Shown in pieces: positions 6,732-7,442 of a DNA stretch of 7,442 nt. Numbering within the stretch: position 1 is the first letter of the stretch; each line of letters begins with the position of its first letter. The notes under the pieces are model-generated. The model saw only the letters and a program-made list of their open reading frames with translations, searched no databases and was not told the origin of the DNA. The stretch is taken from assembly GCA_945788445.1 (NCBI GenBank), contig CALZMA010000043.1, positions 1-7,442 on the forward strand, read 5' to 3'. The translations under genes were made by a program, and so were the position numbers. This DNA is from an uncultured Bacteroidales bacterium (GTDB lineage Bacteria > Bacteroidota > Bacteroidia > Bacteroidales > Bacteroidaceae).

Positions 6732-6762
6732 CAAAGTTAGTGAGAAATAGGAGCAAAGCAAA
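6732..6762 (-). promoter_or_regulatory. Bacteroidetes-type promoter for rsfS-ftsH
   Basis: On the minus strand a TTTG (6762-6759) is followed after 19 nt by TAACTTTG (6739-6732). Both match the -33/-7 consensus of the Bacteroidetes housekeeping sigma factor (TTTG, then TAnnTTTG) with canonical spacing. Transcription would begin near 6725-6728, leaving a leader of about 45-50 nt with an AT-rich block at 6689-6705 before the rsfS ATG. It is the only promoter in the window with both elements clearly visible. Confidence 0.75.
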
Positions 6763-6845
6763 AGAAAAGCACAAAGGAGTTGTGCAGAAAGGCGGGGATT
6801 AAACAACAAATAGGGAAAACCAAAGATTTTTTAAGGAAATGTCAC

Positions 6846-6853
6846 TACATTTG
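6846..6853 (+). promoter_or_regulatory. putative promoter of the right-end membrane-protein gene, -7 box TACATTTG
   Basis: TACATTTG fits TAnnTTTG and lies 22 nt upstream of the ATG at 6876, so the leader would be under 20 nt. No TTTG is present at 19-21 nt upstream. The region before it (6770-6840) is A-rich, as Bacteroidetes promoter regions often are. It diverges from the rsfS promoter across about 90 bp. Confidence 0.55.
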
Positions 6854-6875
6854 CCGCCACTCATTCCACACTTCC

Positions 6876-7442
6876 ATGAAGAAAATGCTCAAACCCTTAG
6901 GCTTCGTGCTCGCCGTCCACGGTGCGGCCCTCGGAGTCATGTCCCTTTTCCGCCTCGTCTTCTTCTGCTCCGTGCAGGGGCAGCTCCCGGCCGGGGCCGG
7001 CGCGCGCCTCGACTGGATAGCGCGGGCCTTCGCCAACGGAGTCTGGTTCGACAACGTCATCGCCTGCTACCTCACCGCCCTACCCCTCCTCGTGGCCGTC
7101 GTGGCCTTGGTGGCGGGCCGGTGGCGTCCCGTCCTGTACAAAGCCTTCGCCTGGTGGTACGGCCTGCTCTACGCCCTCGTGTTCATGGGCTGCGCGGCCA
7201 ACGTGCCCTACTTCGGCTACTTCAGCCGCCTCCTCAACGGCTCCATCTGGAACTGGGCCGAATACGGCACGCAGACCTTCGGCATGATTTTCGGCGAGCC
7301 TTCGTGGTGGGGCTACATTGCCCTCTACTTCCTCAGCGCGGCCGGCTTCGGCGGCTTCCTCGCCTGGCTCGTGCGGCGCTTTGCGGGGAAAGGCAAGGGG
7401 CAGGCCCCTCGTCCCTCCGTGGGCGCACGCTGCGGCGCGCTC
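6876..7442 (+). CDS. polytopic membrane protein, probable LTA-synthase/sulfatase family N-terminus (partial)
   Basis: An ATG at 6876 opens a frame that stays open for 189 codons to the window edge. The sequence begins MKKMLKPLGFVLAVHG and has hydrophobic segments at about 8-32, 58-80, 90-107 and 144-168, separated by short loops. The pattern FRLVFF, then FANGVWFDN, then ANVPYFGYFSRLLNGS resembles the transmembrane N-terminus of LTA-synthase-like proteins (alkaline-phosphatase superfamily phosphoglycerol or phosphoethanolamine transferases), whose catalytic domain would lie beyond the edge. No catalytic residue is visible, so the assignment rests on membrane layout and family resemblance only. 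Codon choice strongly favours C/G at third positions, supporting coding. It could instead be another polytopic membrane protein. Confidence 0.7.
   Translation, partial: MKKMLKPLGFVLAVHGAALGVMSLFRLVFFCSVQGQLPAGAGARLDWIARAFANGVWFDNVIACYLTALPLLVAVVALVAGRWRPVLYKAFAWWYGLLYALVFMGCAANVPYFGYFSRLLNGSIWNWAEYGTQTFGMIFGEPSWWGYIALYFLSAAGFGGFLAWLVRRFAGKGKGQAPRPSVGARCGAL

Overview
The window looks like a chromosomal housekeeping segment of a GC-rich member of the Bacteroidales (Bacteroidetes). Three things point there: TAnnTTTG-type -7 promoter boxes lie at the expected distances upstream of thyA, folA, rsfS and the last gene; the order rsfS-ftsH-...-cdsA is familiar from that group; and the DHFR and CdsA sequences have a Bacteroidetes character. 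The family cannot be resolved from this sequence alone. GC is high in the genes and drops sharply in the promoter regions.

Layout, left to right. Positions 1-47 (minus) may hold the first codons of a gene running off the edge. thyA (minus, 76-870) and folA (plus, 974-1468) diverge from a 103-bp region with two mirror-image promoters. Together they form the thymidylate/folate cycle: ThyA makes dTMP and dihydrofolate, and FolA recycles the dihydrofolate. A perfect 19-bp hairpin (1486-1527) separates folA from a converging minus-strand series. That series reads, in transcription order, rsfS (6679-6320), ftsH (6241-4229), a 609-bp repeat-filled gap, cdsA (3619-2771), then a membrane-anchored transglutaminase-like protein (2765-1542). 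At the right end a plus-strand gene (6876 to the edge) starts a polytopic membrane protein resembling the N-terminal part of LTA-synthase/sulfatase family proteins. It diverges from rsfS.

The genes are mostly well-known families: ribosome silencing (RsfS), membrane proteolysis (FtsH), CDP-diacylglycerol synthesis (CdsA), and an uncharacterised envelope protein coupled to cdsA. The least ordinary part is the ftsH-cdsA gap (3620-4228). It carries a minisatellite of eight 20-21-nt units with a 63-bp higher-order period, next to a nested, nearly perfect palindrome of about 227 bp resembling REP-type or MITE-type elements. No defence system, CRISPR array, tRNA, rRNA or transposase gene is visible, and I see no complete new system. 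The findings concern regulatory architecture and repeats.
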